64,000 nucleotides of DNA from Thermus tengchongensis (GCF_021462405.1 NZ_JAKEDU010000007.1:56401-120400), one strand, 5' to 3'; positions 8,687-17,310 are shown, counted from the stretch's first letter. Numbers and translations are program-made. Notes: generated by a model from the letters alone, not told the origin.

Positions 8687-9514
8687 ATGGTGTCGGAGGA
8701 GACCCTCAGGGCGTGGCTTTGGGAGGACCTGGGCCATGGGGACCTCACCAGCCAGCTGGTGGTGCCCGAGGACCTATGGGGTCAAGCGGTGATCTTGGCC
8801 AAGGCGGAAGGGGTTATCGCCGGGCTTCCCGTGGCCCAGGCGGTCTTCGCCCTGGCCGAACCCCGCATTGCCTTCACCGGGCTCGTGGCCGAAGGGGAGA
8901 GGGTGGAGCCTGGACAGGAGGTGGCCCGCCTCGAGGGGCCCCTCAGGGGCATCCTGGCGGGGGAGCGGCTGGCCCTCAACCTCCTCCAGCGCCTATCCGG
9001 CATCGCCACCCTCACCCGGGCCTACGTGGAAGCCCTCAAGGGGACCAAGGCCCAGGTGCTGGACACCCGCAAGACCACCCCGGGCCTCCGGGCCCTGGAG
9101 AAGTACGCGGTGCGGGTGGGCGGGGGAAAGAACCACCGCTTCGGCCTCTTTGACGGGATTCTCCTCAAGGAGAACCACCTCCGGGCAGCGGGGGGCGTGG
9201 CCCAGGCGGTGCGCCGGGCCAAGGCCGGGGCGCCCCACTACCTGAAGGTGGAGGTGGAGGTGACGAGCCTGGCCGAGCTGGGGGAGGCCCTGGAGGCGGG
9301 GGCGGACCTGATCCTCCTGGACAACTTCTCCGTGGAAGACCTGCGGGAAGCGGTGCGCCGCGTGGGGGGGCGGGTGCCCCTCGAGGCCAGCGGCAACATG
9401 ACCCTGGAGCGCGCCCGCCAGGCGGCGGAGGCCGGGGTGGACTACGTGAGCGTGGGGGCCCTCACCCACTCGGCCAAGGCCCTGGACCTTTCCCTCCTGG
9501 TGGTGAAGCCATGA
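8687..9514 (+). CDS. nadC: Quinolinate phosphoribosyltransferase
   Basis: 275 aa. Converts quinolinate and PRPP to nicotinate mononucleotide, CO2 and pyrophosphate, the third step of de novo NAD synthesis. Diagnostic stretches are [13 protein letters not shown] at the N-terminus, [14 protein letters not shown], the substrate loop [39 protein letters not shown], and the late [14 protein letters not shown] and [13 protein letters not shown]. An ATG three codons upstream (8678) lies within the -10 hexamer and is not used if the promoter is real. The next genes are a VapBC-type pair and then nadA and nadB, so the NAD genes are interrupted but collinear. Confidence 0.95.
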   Translation: MVSEETLRAWLWEDLGHGDLTSQLVVPEDLWGQAVILAKAEGVIAGLPVAQAVFALAEPRIAFTGLVAEGERVEPGQEVARLEGPLRGILAGERLALNLLQRLSGIATLTRAYVEALKGTKAQVLDTRKTTPGLRALEKYAVRVGGGKNHRFGLFDGILLKENHLRAAGGVAQAVRRAKAGAPHYLKVEVEVTSLAELGEALEAGADLILLDNFSVEDLREAVRRVGGRVPLEASGNMTLERARQAAEAGVDYVSVGALTHSAKALDLSLLVVKP

Positions 9515-9524
9515 TGGCATGCTG

Positions 9525-9533
9525 TGCTACCAT
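9525..9533 (+). promoter_or_regulatory. Extended -10 (TGC-TACCAT) for the antitoxin gene
   Basis: TGTGCTACCAT at 9523-9533 ends 6 nt before the ATG at 9540. The identical 11-mer precedes the HxlR regulator gene at the same distance. It gives the toxin-antitoxin pair, and possibly nadA-nadB, a promoter separate from that of nadC. Confidence 0.6.
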
Positions 9534-9539
9534 GAGGGC

Positions 9540-9803
9540 ATGGTGCGGACCCAGGTGCAGCTTCCCGAGGAACAGGCCCAGCGCCTAAAGGCCCTGGCCC
9601 AGGAGGAAGGGGTATCCCTGGCGGAGCTGGTGCGCCGGGCGGTGGAGAGCTATCTCCTGGAGAGGGAGAACGGGGGTTTTTCCGAGCGGGCAGAGCGGGC
9701 CTTGGCCGTGGTGGGCCGCTTTGCCTCGGGCCTTACCGATGTGAGCCAGGAGCACGACCGCTACCTGGCGATGGGTGAGGACCACCTTGGCCGTCTTCGT
9801 TGA
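9540..9803 (+). CDS. Ribbon-helix-helix antitoxin (VapB-like)
   Basis: 87 aa. VRTQVQLPEEQAQRLKALA forms the beta strand and first helix of a ribbon-helix-helix DNA-binding domain, with VSLAELVRRAVESYLLE as the second helix. The rest (about residues 45-87) would be the flexible toxin-wrapping tail. Partner of the PIN-domain gene that overlaps its last 29 bases. The start at 9540 is preferred to 9519 because the upstream seven codons contain the -10 element. Such antitoxins usually repress their own promoter. Confidence 0.8.
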   Translation: MVRTQVQLPEEQAQRLKALAQEEGVSLAELVRRAVESYLLERENGGFSERAERALAVVGRFASGLTDVSQEHDRYLAMGEDHLGRLR

Positions 9804-10188
9804 CACCTCGGCCCTTTACGCCCTCCTGGACCGGGACGATGCCCGGCACCCGGAGGCGGCGGAAAGGTTTCGCCGCCTCTTGGCGGCCCGGGAGCGGTTG
9901 GTAACCCACAGCTACGTGGTGGTGGAAAGCGTGGCCTTGGTTCAGAGAAGGTTGGGCCTCGAGGCGGTGCGGGCCCTTTGCCACGGCCTGTTGGAGGTGG
10001 TCCATACCGTTCCTGTGGACGAGGACCTGCACCAGGTGGCCCTGACCGCCCTCCTGGCCTCCGGGAGGAGGGAGATCAGCCTGGTGGACTGGACCAGTTT
10101 TTTCTTCATGCAACGAAGGGGTTTAAGGAAGGCCTTGGCCTTTGACGAACACTTTTGGGAACAGGGCTTTAGCCCGGTGGACGCTTAG
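9775..10188 (+). CDS. PIN-domain ribonuclease toxin (VapC-like)
   Basis: 137 aa with a GTG start inside the antitoxin gene. PIN domains are Mg-dependent RNases. The acidic set is intact: D10 in VFVDTSALYALLD, E51 in VVVESVALV, D105 in ISLVDWTSF and D124 in LAFDEHFW. It should therefore be an active toxin held by the preceding antitoxin. It ends 3 nt before nadA, so toxin and NAD genes probably share a transcript. The RNA target cannot be predicted. Confidence 0.83.
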   Translation: MRTTLAVFVDTSALYALLDRDDARHPEAAERFRRLLAARERLVTHSYVVVESVALVQRRLGLEAVRALCHGLLEVVHTVPVDEDLHQVALTALLASGRREISLVDWTSFFFMQRRGLRKALAFDEHFWEQGFSPVDA

Positions 10189-10191
10189 ACC

Positions 10192-11115
10192 ATGGACAAG
10201 GAACTCCTTACGCAAGAGGTGCTCCGCCTGAAAGCGGAGCGGCAGGCGGTGATCCTGGCCCACTCCTACCAGCTCCCCGAGGTGCAGGAGGTGGCGGACT
10301 TCGTGGGGGACTCCTTGGGCCTGGCCCGGGAGGCCCAGCGAACCCGGGCCAAGGTGATCGTCTTCGCCGGGGTGCACTTCATGGCGGAAACAGCCGCCAT
10401 CCTCAACCCCGACAAGACCGTGCTCCTGCCGGACCTGGAAGCGGGCTGCTCCCTGGCGGACAGCATCCGCCCTGAGGACGTCCTGGCCTGGAAGGAGGCC
10501 CACCCGGAGGGCATCGTGGTGGCCTACGTGAACACCAAGGCCGAGGTGAAGGCCCTGGCGGACGTGTGCGTCACCAGCGCCAACGCCGTGGAGGTGGTCT
10601 CCCGCCTGCCGGAGGACCGGCCCATCTTCTTCGTGCCCGACATGTTCCTGGGGGCCCACGTGGCCCGGGTCACGGGCAGGAAGCTGGACCTATTCCCTGG
10701 GGAGTGCCACGTGCACGCGGGCATCCGCGAGGAGCACATCCAGGCCCTCCTGGAAGCCCACCCGGGAGCGGAGTTCATGATCCATCCCGAGTGCGGTTGC
10801 GGTTCCAGCTGCCTTTACCTCAAGCCGGACGCCAAGATGCTCTCCACCGAGGGCATGGTGCGCCACGCCAAGCGCTCGGAGGCCAAGGAGTTCGTGGTGG
10901 CCACGGAGGTGGGGATCCTCTACCGCCTCGCCAAGGAGGCCCCGGGGAAGACCTTCATCCCGGTGAAGCCGGAAGCGGTTTGCGAGTACATGAAAAAGAT
11001 CACCCTGGAGAAGGTCTACCTCTCCCTCAGGGAGATGCGCCACGTGGTGCGGGTACCCGAGGAGGTGGCCCTTAGGGCCCGGCGGGCCCTCGAGGCCATG
11101 GTAGCCGTGGGCTAG
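10192..11115 (+). CDS. nadA: Quinolinate synthase A
   Basis: 307 aa [4Fe-4S] enzyme that condenses iminoaspartate with dihydroxyacetone phosphate to quinolinate. The N-terminal AVILAHSYQLPEVQEVADFV, VFAGVHFMAETAAIL and DLEAGCSLAD are family hallmarks. Candidate cluster ligands are C86, C172 (PGECHVHAG) and C264 (EAVCEYMKKI). A further CGCGSSC cysteine group lies at 201-207. It follows the toxin stop by 3 nt and nadB follows by 19 nt. Confidence 0.95.
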   Translation: MDKELLTQEVLRLKAERQAVILAHSYQLPEVQEVADFVGDSLGLAREAQRTRAKVIVFAGVHFMAETAAILNPDKTVLLPDLEAGCSLADSIRPEDVLAWKEAHPEGIVVAYVNTKAEVKALADVCVTSANAVEVVSRLPEDRPIFFVPDMFLGAHVARVTGRKLDLFPGECHVHAGIREEHIQALLEAHPGAEFMIHPECGCGSSCLYLKPDAKMLSTEGMVRHAKRSEAKEFVVATEVGILYRLAKEAPGKTFIPVKPEAVCEYMKKITLEKVYLSLREMRHVVRVPEEVALRARRALEAMVAVG

Positions 11116-11134
11116 CGCCTGGCCTCCGCGCCTT

Positions 11135-12625
11135 ATGCACAGCCGGAGCGTAGACCTCCTGATCCTGGGCGCGGGGGTGGCGGGGGTGTACGCCGCCTTG
11201 GCCGCGGAGGCGGAAGGGGCCAGGGTCCTCCTCCTCAGCAAGGACCCCCTGCCCTCGGGTTCTACCCCTTGGGCCCAGGGCGGGATAGCTTTCCCCTTAG
11301 ACGACAAGGACTTAGAAACCCACCTGAAGGATACCTTGCGGGCCGGGCGGGGCTTGGTGGAGGAAGGGGTGGCCCGCTCCATCCTAGAGGAAGCGCCCAG
11401 GCACCTGGAGCGCCTCCTCGCCTGGGGCCTTCCCTTCCACCCCGAGCCCACCCGGGAGGGCGGGCACTCCCGGGCCCGGGTGCGCCACCTGGGTGGGGAC
11501 CGAAGCGGCCTCCTCCTCCTCCGGGGGCTCCTCGCCCGCCTGCAGAGCCCGGTGTTGGAGGGGCACCTGGCGGTGAACCTCCTGGTGGAGGGAAAGCGGG
11601 TGGCCGGGGCCTGGGTCCTCGGTCCGGAAGGGCCGGTGGAGGTCCGGGCCGGGGCGGTCCTCCTAGCCACCGGGGGCTTCGGGCGGCTTTTCCCCGTGAC
11701 CACCAACCCCCCTGGGGCCACGGGGGACGGCATGGCCCTGGCCCACCGGGCAGGGGCCGTCCTTAGGGACCTGGAGTTCGTCCAGTTCCACCCCACGGCC
11801 CTGCCGGATGGCGCCTTGGTGAGCGAGGCCTGCCGGGGAGAGGGGGCCATCTTGCTGAATGCCCTTGGAGAGCGCTTCATGCCCCGCTACGACCCCCTGG
11901 GGGAGCTGGCCCCCCGGGACGTGGTGGCCCGGGCGGTCTTCCGGGAGAGGGAGCGCACCGGCGGGGTCTTTTTGGACCTGAGGCCCATCCCCCGCCTGGA
12001 GGAGCGCTTCCCCACGGTGGTGGCCTCGGCCCGCGCCCTAGGCCTGGACCCCTTGAAGGAACCCATCCCCGTAGCCCCCGCCGCCCACTACGCCATGGGC
12101 GGGGTGAAGACGGACCTTCGGGGCTTCACCGGGGTAGAAGGGCTCTACGCCGCAGGGGAGGTGGCCTCCACCGGGCTGCACGGGGCCAACCGCCTGGCTT
12201 CCAACAGCCTCCTCGAGGGCCTGGTCATGGGGGAGCGGGCCGCGCGGGCGGCGCTGGAGGGCCTCTCCTTTCCAAGGGCTCCCGAGGCCCTGCCTGCCCT
12301 CACCCTGGACCCAAGCCTTCTCCCCGAGCTCCGGCGGTGGATGGAAAGGGGGGCCGGGGTGGTGCGGCGGCGGGAGGGCCTGGAGGAGGCCCTGGCCTTT
12401 GCCGAGGGCCTTCCCCTGGAAGAAGCCCCCCCGGACCGGGCCACAAGGCCCGCCCTGGAGGCGGGGAGCCTGGCCCTTTTGGCCCGCCTCCTCCTGCGGA
12501 TGGCCCTCCTTAGGGAGGAAAGCCGCGGGGCCCACTTCCGGGAGGACTTTCCCCAGGAAGCCCAGGAGGCCTACCACCTCGAGGCCCAGGGCTTCACCCT
12601 AAGCCGGGTGCCCGCGGGGGTATAA
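11135..12625 (+). CDS. nadB: L-aspartate oxidase
   Basis: 496 aa flavoprotein that oxidises L-aspartate to iminoaspartate for NadA. The FAD dinucleotide fold is DLLILGAGVAGVYAALAA at residues 6-23. The succinate-dehydrogenase-like signature is STPWAQGGIAFP, and TGLHGANRLASNSLLEG near residue 350 is typical of NadB. The C-terminal helical domain is somewhat short. The TAA stop lies within a perfect TATAAT hexamer that probably serves the bacterioferritin gene downstream. Confidence 0.95.
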   Translation: MHSRSVDLLILGAGVAGVYAALAAEAEGARVLLLSKDPLPSGSTPWAQGGIAFPLDDKDLETHLKDTLRAGRGLVEEGVARSILEEAPRHLERLLAWGLPFHPEPTREGGHSRARVRHLGGDRSGLLLLRGLLARLQSPVLEGHLAVNLLVEGKRVAGAWVLGPEGPVEVRAGAVLLATGGFGRLFPVTTNPPGATGDGMALAHRAGAVLRDLEFVQFHPTALPDGALVSEACRGEGAILLNALGERFMPRYDPLGELAPRDVVARAVFRERERTGGVFLDLRPIPRLEERFPTVVASARALGLDPLKEPIPVAPAAHYAMGGVKTDLRGFTGVEGLYAAGEVASTGLHGANRLASNSLLEGLVMGERAARAALEGLSFPRAPEALPALTLDPSLLPELRRWMERGAGVVRRREGLEEALAFAEGLPLEEAPPDRATRPALEAGSLALLARLLLRMALLREESRGAHFREDFPQEAQEAYHLEAQGFTLSRVPAGV

Positions 12626-12626
12626 T
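12621..12626 (+). promoter_or_regulatory. TATAAT -10 for bacterioferritin, overlapping the nadB stop
   Basis: A consensus TATAAT covers the nadB stop codon. Initiation about 7 nt later would give a leader of about 10 nt containing GGAGG before the ATG at 12643. No good -35 is seen, so activator help or read-through from nadB is possible. Confidence 0.5.
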
Positions 12627-12642
12627 GGCCCTGGAGGTGGCT

Positions 12643-13119
12643 ATGAAAGGTCATCCGGACGTGATCCAGAGCCTACAGGAGAGGCTTTCCGAGGAGCTTG
12701 CCGCCATCTTGCAGTACATGGTCCACGCGGAGATGGCGGAGAACTGGGGTTTCAAGGCCCTGGCCCGCCACCTCAAGGCCCACGCCATCACCGAGATGCG
12801 CCACGCGGAGAAGCACATCGAGCGCATCCTCTTCCTGGAGGGCTTCCCCGAGGTGAGCCGCATCGGGGAGATCCGGATCGGCAAGAACGTGGAGGAAATC
12901 CTCTTCAAGGACTACGAGGGAGAGCTCCAGGCGGTGAAGGGCTACAACGAGACCATGAACCTGGCCCAATCCCTGGGGGACAACGGCACCCGGGACCTGG
13001 TGGCGGAGATCCTCAAGGACGAGGAGGCCCATGTGGACTGGCTGGAGACCCAGCGGGAGCTTAAGGAGCAGATGGGCCTAGCCAACTACCTGCAGTACCT
13101 GGCGGGAGAGGCCGGGTAG
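12643..13119 (+). CDS. bfr: Bacterioferritin
   Basis: 158 aa iron-storage four-helix protein that forms 24-mer shells. It aligns with E. coli Bfr without gaps at the start, so the diiron ligands E18, E51 and H54 are conserved, along with the haem-ligand methionine at M52 (TEMRHAE). The late ILKDEEAHVDWLETQ gives the remaining ligands. The ATG at 12643 follows GGAGG, whereas the ATG at 12625 overlaps the nadB stop and lacks a site. Its place after the iron-sulfur enzyme NadA may be incidental. Confidence 0.93.
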   Translation: MKGHPDVIQSLQERLSEELAAILQYMVHAEMAENWGFKALARHLKAHAITEMRHAEKHIERILFLEGFPEVSRIGEIRIGKNVEEILFKDYEGELQAVKGYNETMNLAQSLGDNGTRDLVAEILKDEEAHVDWLETQRELKEQMGLANYLQYLAGEAG

Positions 13120-13124
13120 GGTCC

Positions 13125-13448
13125 CTAGCCCACGGGGGCCTTGAGGTGCTTGCGGGCCCAGCGCTCGATGGCGGCGATGACCGCCTCCAGTTCCCGCCCG
13201 GCCTCGGTGAGGCTGTAGCGGGTGCGGGGGGGCATGTAGGACTCCACCCGCTTCTCCACCACGCCCAGGCCCACCAGGTGCTCCAGGCGTTGGGACAAGG
13301 TGGCGGGGTTCACCCCCCCGATGGCCCGGGAGAGCTCGTTGAAGCCCTTGGGGCCTTCCAGGAGGGCCCTGATGATGTGCAGGGTCCACTTCTCCTGGAG
13401 GAGGTTGAGGGCCTCGTACACCGGGCAGAAGGCCTCGGGCTCGGCCAT
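13125..13448 (-). CDS. HxlR-family winged-helix regulator
   Basis: 107 aa. FCPVYEALNLLQEKWTLHII contains the single N-terminal cysteine (C8) and the helix that open many HxlR proteins, followed by LLEGPKGFNELSRAIGGVNP and TLSQRLEHLVGLGVVEKRV as the winged helix. Several family members sense thiols, quinones or aldehydes through this cysteine, which is only a suggestion here. It lies 5 nt from the convergent end of bacterioferritin. The ATG follows TGTGCTACCAT by 6 nt, so the mRNA is probably leaderless. Confidence 0.87.
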   Translation of the reverse strand: MAEPEAFCPVYEALNLLQEKWTLHIIRALLEGPKGFNELSRAIGGVNPATLSQRLEHLVGLGVVEKRVESYMPPRTRYSLTEAGRELEAVIAAIERWARKHLKAPVG

Positions 13449-13454
13449 ACCCCC

Positions 13455-13465
13455 ATGGTAGCACA
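13455..13465 (-). promoter_or_regulatory. Extended -10 (TGTGCTACCAT) for the HxlR gene
   Basis: On the minus strand TGTGCTACCAT ends at 13455, 6 nt before the ATG at 13448. It is identical to the element before the antitoxin gene at 9523-9533. Confidence 0.6.
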
Positions 13466-13491
13466 GGGGGCACCCTTCCCCTGGCTTTTCC

Positions 13492-15495
13492 TCAGGGCCT
13501 ATTCCCCTGCGCCTTTCTGGCCACCAGGGTGAGGACGGTATAGCTGGCCACGGTCTTGCCCTCCTGGTTCAGGACCTCCACCGCCCACTCCACCACCCCG
13601 GTCCTCTCGTCCCGGGGGCGCTTGGCCTTCACCGTGAGCCGGGCTTGCAAGGTATCCCCGATGCCCACGGGTTCGGTGAAGCGCAGGCCCTCGAGGCCGT
13701 AGTTGGCCAGCACCGGCCCCGGGGCTGGGTCCACGAAGAGCCCGGCGGCGGCGGAGAGGACGAAGTATCCGTGGGCCACCCGCTTCCCGAAGAGGCTCTC
13801 CTTGGCCGCCACCTCGTCGGTGTGGGCGTAGAAGTGGTCCCAGGAGAGGTGGGCGAAGAGGGCGATGTCCGCCTCCGTCACCGTGCGGCGGTGGGTGAGG
13901 AGGGTTTCCCCCACTTCCAGCTCCTCGTAGTGCTTGCGGAAGGGGTGCACCTGGGTGGGACGCTCCGCCCCCCTGGCGTACTCCCCGGTGAGGGCCTGCA
14001 GGGTGTGGGGGTCCGCCTGGAGGGCCAGGCGGGCCAGGTGGCGCTTGACGGAAAGGAGCCCCCCCAGCTCCTCCCCGCCTCCTGCCCGTCCGGGTCCCCC
14101 GTGGAGGAGGCGGGGCAAGGGGGAGCCGTGGCCGGTGGAGCTGTGGGCATCCCTCTGGTTCAGGACGTGGAGCCGGCCCACCTCCCCGGAAAGCCCCAGG
14201 AGGTAGAAGCGGGCCTCCTCGGGGTCGGGGGTGGCCAGGGTGGCGGCCAGCATCCCCCCGCCCAGGCAGAGGAGGCGCAGGGCCTCTTCCCGGTTTCCAT
14301 AGGGGAAGAAGGTGGCCACCGGACCAAAGGGCTCCACCCGGTGCAAGGCCTCCCCGTGGGGCTCCTCCGCCAGGAGCAGGGTGGGGGGGAAGAAGGCCCC
14401 ATCCCGCCTTCCCGGGTGTTGCCAATGGATGCGGGCCCCTCCTGCCAGAAGGGCTTCCACCGCCCGCGCCACCTCCTCCTTCTGCTCCAGGGAGGCCAGG
14501 GGGCCCAGGTCCACCCCCTCCTCCCGGGGGTCGCCCAGCCGGAGGCCTTCCAGGTGCCTGCGGGTGGCCTCGAGGAGGGCCTCGAGGCGGTCCTTGGGGG
14601 CGAAGACCCGGCGGATGGCGGTGCAGCGCTGCCCCGTTTTGATGGCAAGTTCCTGGGCGATCTCCTGGGCCAGCCGCTGTAGCTCTTCCTCGCCCGCTTC
14701 TTCCCCTAAAAGGGCGGCGTTGAGGGAGTCGGTTTCCGCGTTGAAGAGGGCTCCTCTTTCTAGAAAGGCGGGATGGCGGCGGAGGCGGTCGGCGGTGGCC
14801 TTGGAGCCCGTGAAGTAGACGCTATCCCGGTGGTCCAGGGCCTCCAGGGCCTCCCCCAGGCCGCCCGCCACGAACTGGAGGCTTCCCTCCGGCAGAAGCC
14901 CGGACTCCAGCATGAGGCGCACCAACCCCTCGGCCACGTGGGCCGTGGGGGTGGCGGCCTTGGCCAGGGTGGGCACCCCTGCTAGGAAGGCGGGGGCGAA
15001 CTTCTCCAAAAGGCCCCAGACGGGGAAGTTGAAGGCGTTGATCTGCACCGTGATCCCGCCCTTGGGCCCCAGGAGGTGGCGCCCCTGGAAGGAGAAGTCC
15101 TTGCTCAGGGGAAGGTTTTCCTCCTCGGGGAGGAAGTTGCCTTCGGGGAGCTGCCGGGCCAGGGAGCTATAGGCGAAAAGTACCCCAATCCCCCCGTCCA
15201 CGTCGTACCAGGCGTCCCGCCTCGTCCCCCCGGTGGTGGCGTAGAGGCGGTAGAGCTCTTCCTTCCGCTCGGAAAGGTACTGGGCCAAGGCCCGTAGCCG
15301 CTGCCCCCGCTCCCTAAAGTCCAGGGCCAGGAGGGCCTTCCCCCCTATCTCCCGCCCCCACTCCACGGCCTCCCGCAGGGGCAAGCCCTCGGAGGTGACG
15401 AAGCCCAGCACCTCCCCCGTGGCGGCGTCCCGCACCGCCACGCCCTCGCCCATGCCCTCGCGCCACTCTCCCAATAAGTAGCTCTTGATCTTCAT
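13492..15495 (-). CDS. paaZ: Bifunctional oxepin-CoA hydrolase / semialdehyde dehydrogenase PaaZ
   Basis: 667 aa. Residues about 1-520 are an aldehyde dehydrogenase with the catalytic Cys in KTGQRCTAIRRVF and the acidic FNAETDSLNAALLG. The linker STGHGSPLPRLLHGGPGR is characteristic of PaaZ. Residues about 530-667 are a MaoC-type hotdog hydratase (DIALFAHLSWDHFYAHTD). The protein opens the oxepin-CoA ring and oxidises the resulting aldehyde in phenylacetate degradation. The ATG at 15495 follows GGAGG with 8 nt spacing; the adjacent TTG at 15498 is less likely. It is the last gene seen of the paa operon, separated from paaD by a strong hairpin. Confidence 0.93.
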   Translation of the reverse strand: MKIKSYLLGEWREGMGEGVAVRDAATGEVLGFVTSEGLPLREAVEWGREIGGKALLALDFRERGQRLRALAQYLSERKEELYRLYATTGGTRRDAWYDVDGGIGVLFAYSSLARQLPEGNFLPEEENLPLSKDFSFQGRHLLGPKGGITVQINAFNFPVWGLLEKFAPAFLAGVPTLAKAATPTAHVAEGLVRLMLESGLLPEGSLQFVAGGLGEALEALDHRDSVYFTGSKATADRLRRHPAFLERGALFNAETDSLNAALLGEEAGEEELQRLAQEIAQELAIKTGQRCTAIRRVFAPKDRLEALLEATRRHLEGLRLGDPREEGVDLGPLASLEQKEEVARAVEALLAGGARIHWQHPGRRDGAFFPPTLLLAEEPHGEALHRVEPFGPVATFFPYGNREEALRLLCLGGGMLAATLATPDPEEARFYLLGLSGEVGRLHVLNQRDAHSSTGHGSPLPRLLHGGPGRAGGGEELGGLLSVKRHLARLALQADPHTLQALTGEYARGAERPTQVHPFRKHYEELEVGETLLTHRRTVTEADIALFAHLSWDHFYAHTDEVAAKESLFGKRVAHGYFVLSAAAGLFVDPAPGPVLANYGLEGLRFTEPVGIGDTLQARLTVKAKRPRDERTGVVEWAVEVLNQEGKTVASYTVLTLVARKAQGNRP

Positions 15496-15522
15496 CAACC
15501 TACCCTCCCGTGGTGACGTGTT

Positions 15523-15545
15523 GGGCCCCGGAGGGACCGGGGCCC
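15523..15545 (-). terminator. 9-bp hairpin between paaD and paaZ
   Basis: GGGCCCCGG, a 5-nt loop AGGGA, and CCGGGGCCC form a perfect 9-bp stem. No U-run follows on the minus strand, so it may be a partial terminator or mRNA processing site that lowers paaZ relative to paaABCD. Confidence 0.5.
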
Positions 15546-15561
15546 TTCCCTGGGGCTTGGC

Positions 15562-16026
15562 CTAGACGGCCTTGAAGGCTTCAAACACCTCCCCGCAAGC
15601 CTGGCACTGGTAGAGCATCTTGCACAAGGTGGCCCCAAAGGCGTTCTTGAGAACCACTTGGCCGCTGCCGCACCGGGGGCAAGGGGGGTCTTCCTGGGCT
15701 ACCTCGGCCATGGGCAGGGGCAGGGGTGGAGCGATGCCGTAAGCGCGTAGCTTCTCCTTGGCCTCGGCCGCCATGGCCTCCGTGCTCCAGGGGGTGCGGG
15801 CCTCCACCACCTCCACCTCCTTGGCTCCTGCCCCCCGCAGGGCCTTTTCCATCTCTTCGCGGATGAGCCGTAGGGCGGGGCAGCCGGAAAAGGTGGGGCG
15901 GAAGCGGACCCTAACCTTTTCCCCTTCCGCTTCTACCCCCAGGACCATCCCCATCTCCACGATGTTGAGGACGGGAATCTCCGGATCCCTGACCCCTTTT
16001 AGGGCTTCCCAGTACCGCTCTACCAT
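15562..16026 (-). CDS. paaD: Phenylacetyl-CoA epoxidase complex protein PaaD
   Basis: 154 aa. The N-terminal MIP18-like domain has VRDPEIPVLNIVEMGMVLGV and FSGCPALRLIREEM, as in Fe-S assembly factors. The C-terminal CPRCGSG and YQCQACGEVF form a small zinc-ribbon-like end. PaaD is required for phenylacetyl-CoA epoxidation, probably by maturing the Fe-S reductase component, although its exact role is not settled. It overlaps paaC by 7 nt, indicating translational coupling. Confidence 0.92.
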   Translation of the reverse strand: MVERYWEALKGVRDPEIPVLNIVEMGMVLGVEAEGEKVRVRFRPTFSGCPALRLIREEMEKALRGAGAKEVEVVEARTPWSTEAMAAEAKEKLRAYGIAPPLPLPMAEVAQEDPPCPRCGSGQVVLKNAFGATLCKMLYQCQACGEVFEAFKAV

Positions 16027-16778
16027 GCCTTGGCCTCCGGATCCCAGCGGGCCACGGACTGCATCTCCGCCAGGAGGGACCAGAGGTATTCCGTGTGCTC
16101 CCGGCGGCTTTTGGGCACGTACCCTCCCTCAGGGGGCCTTAGGCCCGAACGCACCAGGTGGGCGGTCACCTCCTCCAGGTAGGGGGCCTCGAGGGCCTTG
16201 AGGTCCGGCACCACCCCTGCCTCCACCAGGGCCTCGTCCCCAGGGAGAGGCTGGAAGAGCTGGCGGACGTAGGGGAAGAGGGTTTCTAAGGCCTCTTGCG
16301 TCCGGCGGTGGGATTCCTCCGTGCCCTGGCCCAGGCGCTCCACCCAGAGGGAAGAGTGCTTCAGGTGGAACCTTTCTTCCTTCAGGATGCGGCTTGCCGC
16401 CTCGGCCAGGGGAGGGTAGGCGCTCTTCGCCGCCTCCTTGAGCCAGAGGTTCTCGTAGGCATCAAAGAGGTACTGCCGCACCATGGTGAAGGCCCAGTCC
16501 CCCTTGGGAAGCTCCACCAGGATGGCGTTTTGGAACTCCAGGGGATCGCGGAAGTAGACCAGGCGGTCGGGGTCGGAGCCGTCCAGCTCCTGCCTTAGCT
16601 CCAGCCAGAGCTTGGCGTGGCCCAACTCGTCCTGGGCCAGGTTGGCGATGGCGATGTCCTCCTCGAGGATGGGGGCATGCCCCACCCACTCGGAAAGCCG
16701 CTGGGCCAGGACCGCCTCATCGTCAGCCCAGGCGGTGAGCCGGGCCACCAAGGCATCCTTCAGGTAGGCCTCAAGCAT
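16020..16778 (-). CDS. paaC: Phenylacetyl-CoA epoxidase structural subunit PaaC
   Basis: 252 aa ferritin-like protein. AIANLAQDELGHAKLW and LKEERFHLKHSSLWVERLG are the helix motifs. In the E. coli complex PaaC pairs with PaaA as a non-catalytic structural partner. Its length agrees with the family. It overlaps paaB by 8 nt at its start and paaD by 7 nt at its end. Confidence 0.93.
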   Translation of the reverse strand: MLEAYLKDALVARLTAWADDEAVLAQRLSEWVGHAPILEEDIAIANLAQDELGHAKLWLELRQELDGSDPDRLVYFRDPLEFQNAILVELPKGDWAFTMVRQYLFDAYENLWLKEAAKSAYPPLAEAASRILKEERFHLKHSSLWVERLGQGTEESHRRTQEALETLFPYVRQLFQPLPGDEALVEAGVVPDLKALEAPYLEEVTAHLVRSGLRPPEGGYVPKSRREHTEYLWSLLAEMQSVARWDPEAKAW

Positions 16779-17301
16779 CCCGGTTCACCTCCACCCCCTT
16801 GGCGGTGATGAGCCCGTAGTAGCTTTGCAGCCGGTAGGTCTTCTCCTTGGCCGGGGCGAACCAGCTTTCCACCACTTCCTCCTTGGGTTCGGTCCCCACC
16901 ACCAGGCGCTCGGGAACCGCCCAGAAGGCCACCCCCTGGGTCTGCAGGAGGGCTTGGGCGATGGCGTCCTCGGGGCCTTGCGCCAGGAAACGGCCCACCA
17001 GGTCCCCGTAGACCATGCTCCGGCGGTGGCTCCGCTTGGCGAAGACCCAATAAGGTTCTTCGCTTCCTCCCTCCCTTCTGGTGGGCTTCAGATCCTTTAG
17101 GCCCTCCTGGGAAACGTGAAAGAAGGCCTCGGCTGGGGCCACGAAGAGGGCGTAGGCGGCGGGGCGCCGCACGAACACGTGCCGGGCCACGAGGAGGGCG
17201 TGCTCGGGGTCTGCGGCGTGTACCGAGCCCACCATCTGCACGGGGGACCTGGGGGTGTCCTGCTTCATCACCTCAAACCGGGGCCACTCGGTTCCCCACA
17301 T
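16771..17301 (-). CDS. paaB: PaaB, apparently two PaaB-like domains in one chain
   Basis: 176 aa, nearly twice the ~95 aa of E. coli PaaB. The first half (about 1-75) has [27 protein letters not shown] and LFVAPAEAF, matching PaaB. The second half (about 84-176) again has YWVFAKRS, a [11 protein letters not shown] helix, [12 protein letters not shown] and a terminal [13 protein letters not shown] that matches the PaaB C-terminus. PaaB bridges PaaAC heterodimers in the epoxidase. A covalently linked pair would replace the PaaB homodimer. No frameshift is seen. Confidence 0.88.
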   Translation of the reverse strand: MWGTEWPRFEVMKQDTPRSPVQMVGSVHAADPEHALLVARHVFVRRPAAYALFVAPAEAFFHVSQEGLKDLKPTRREGGSEEPYWVFAKRSHRRSMVYGDLVGRFLAQGPEDAIAQALLQTQGVAFWAVPERLVVGTEPKEEVVESWFAPAKEKTYRLQSYYGLITAKGVEVNRDA

Positions 17302-17310
17302 GGTGCCCCC

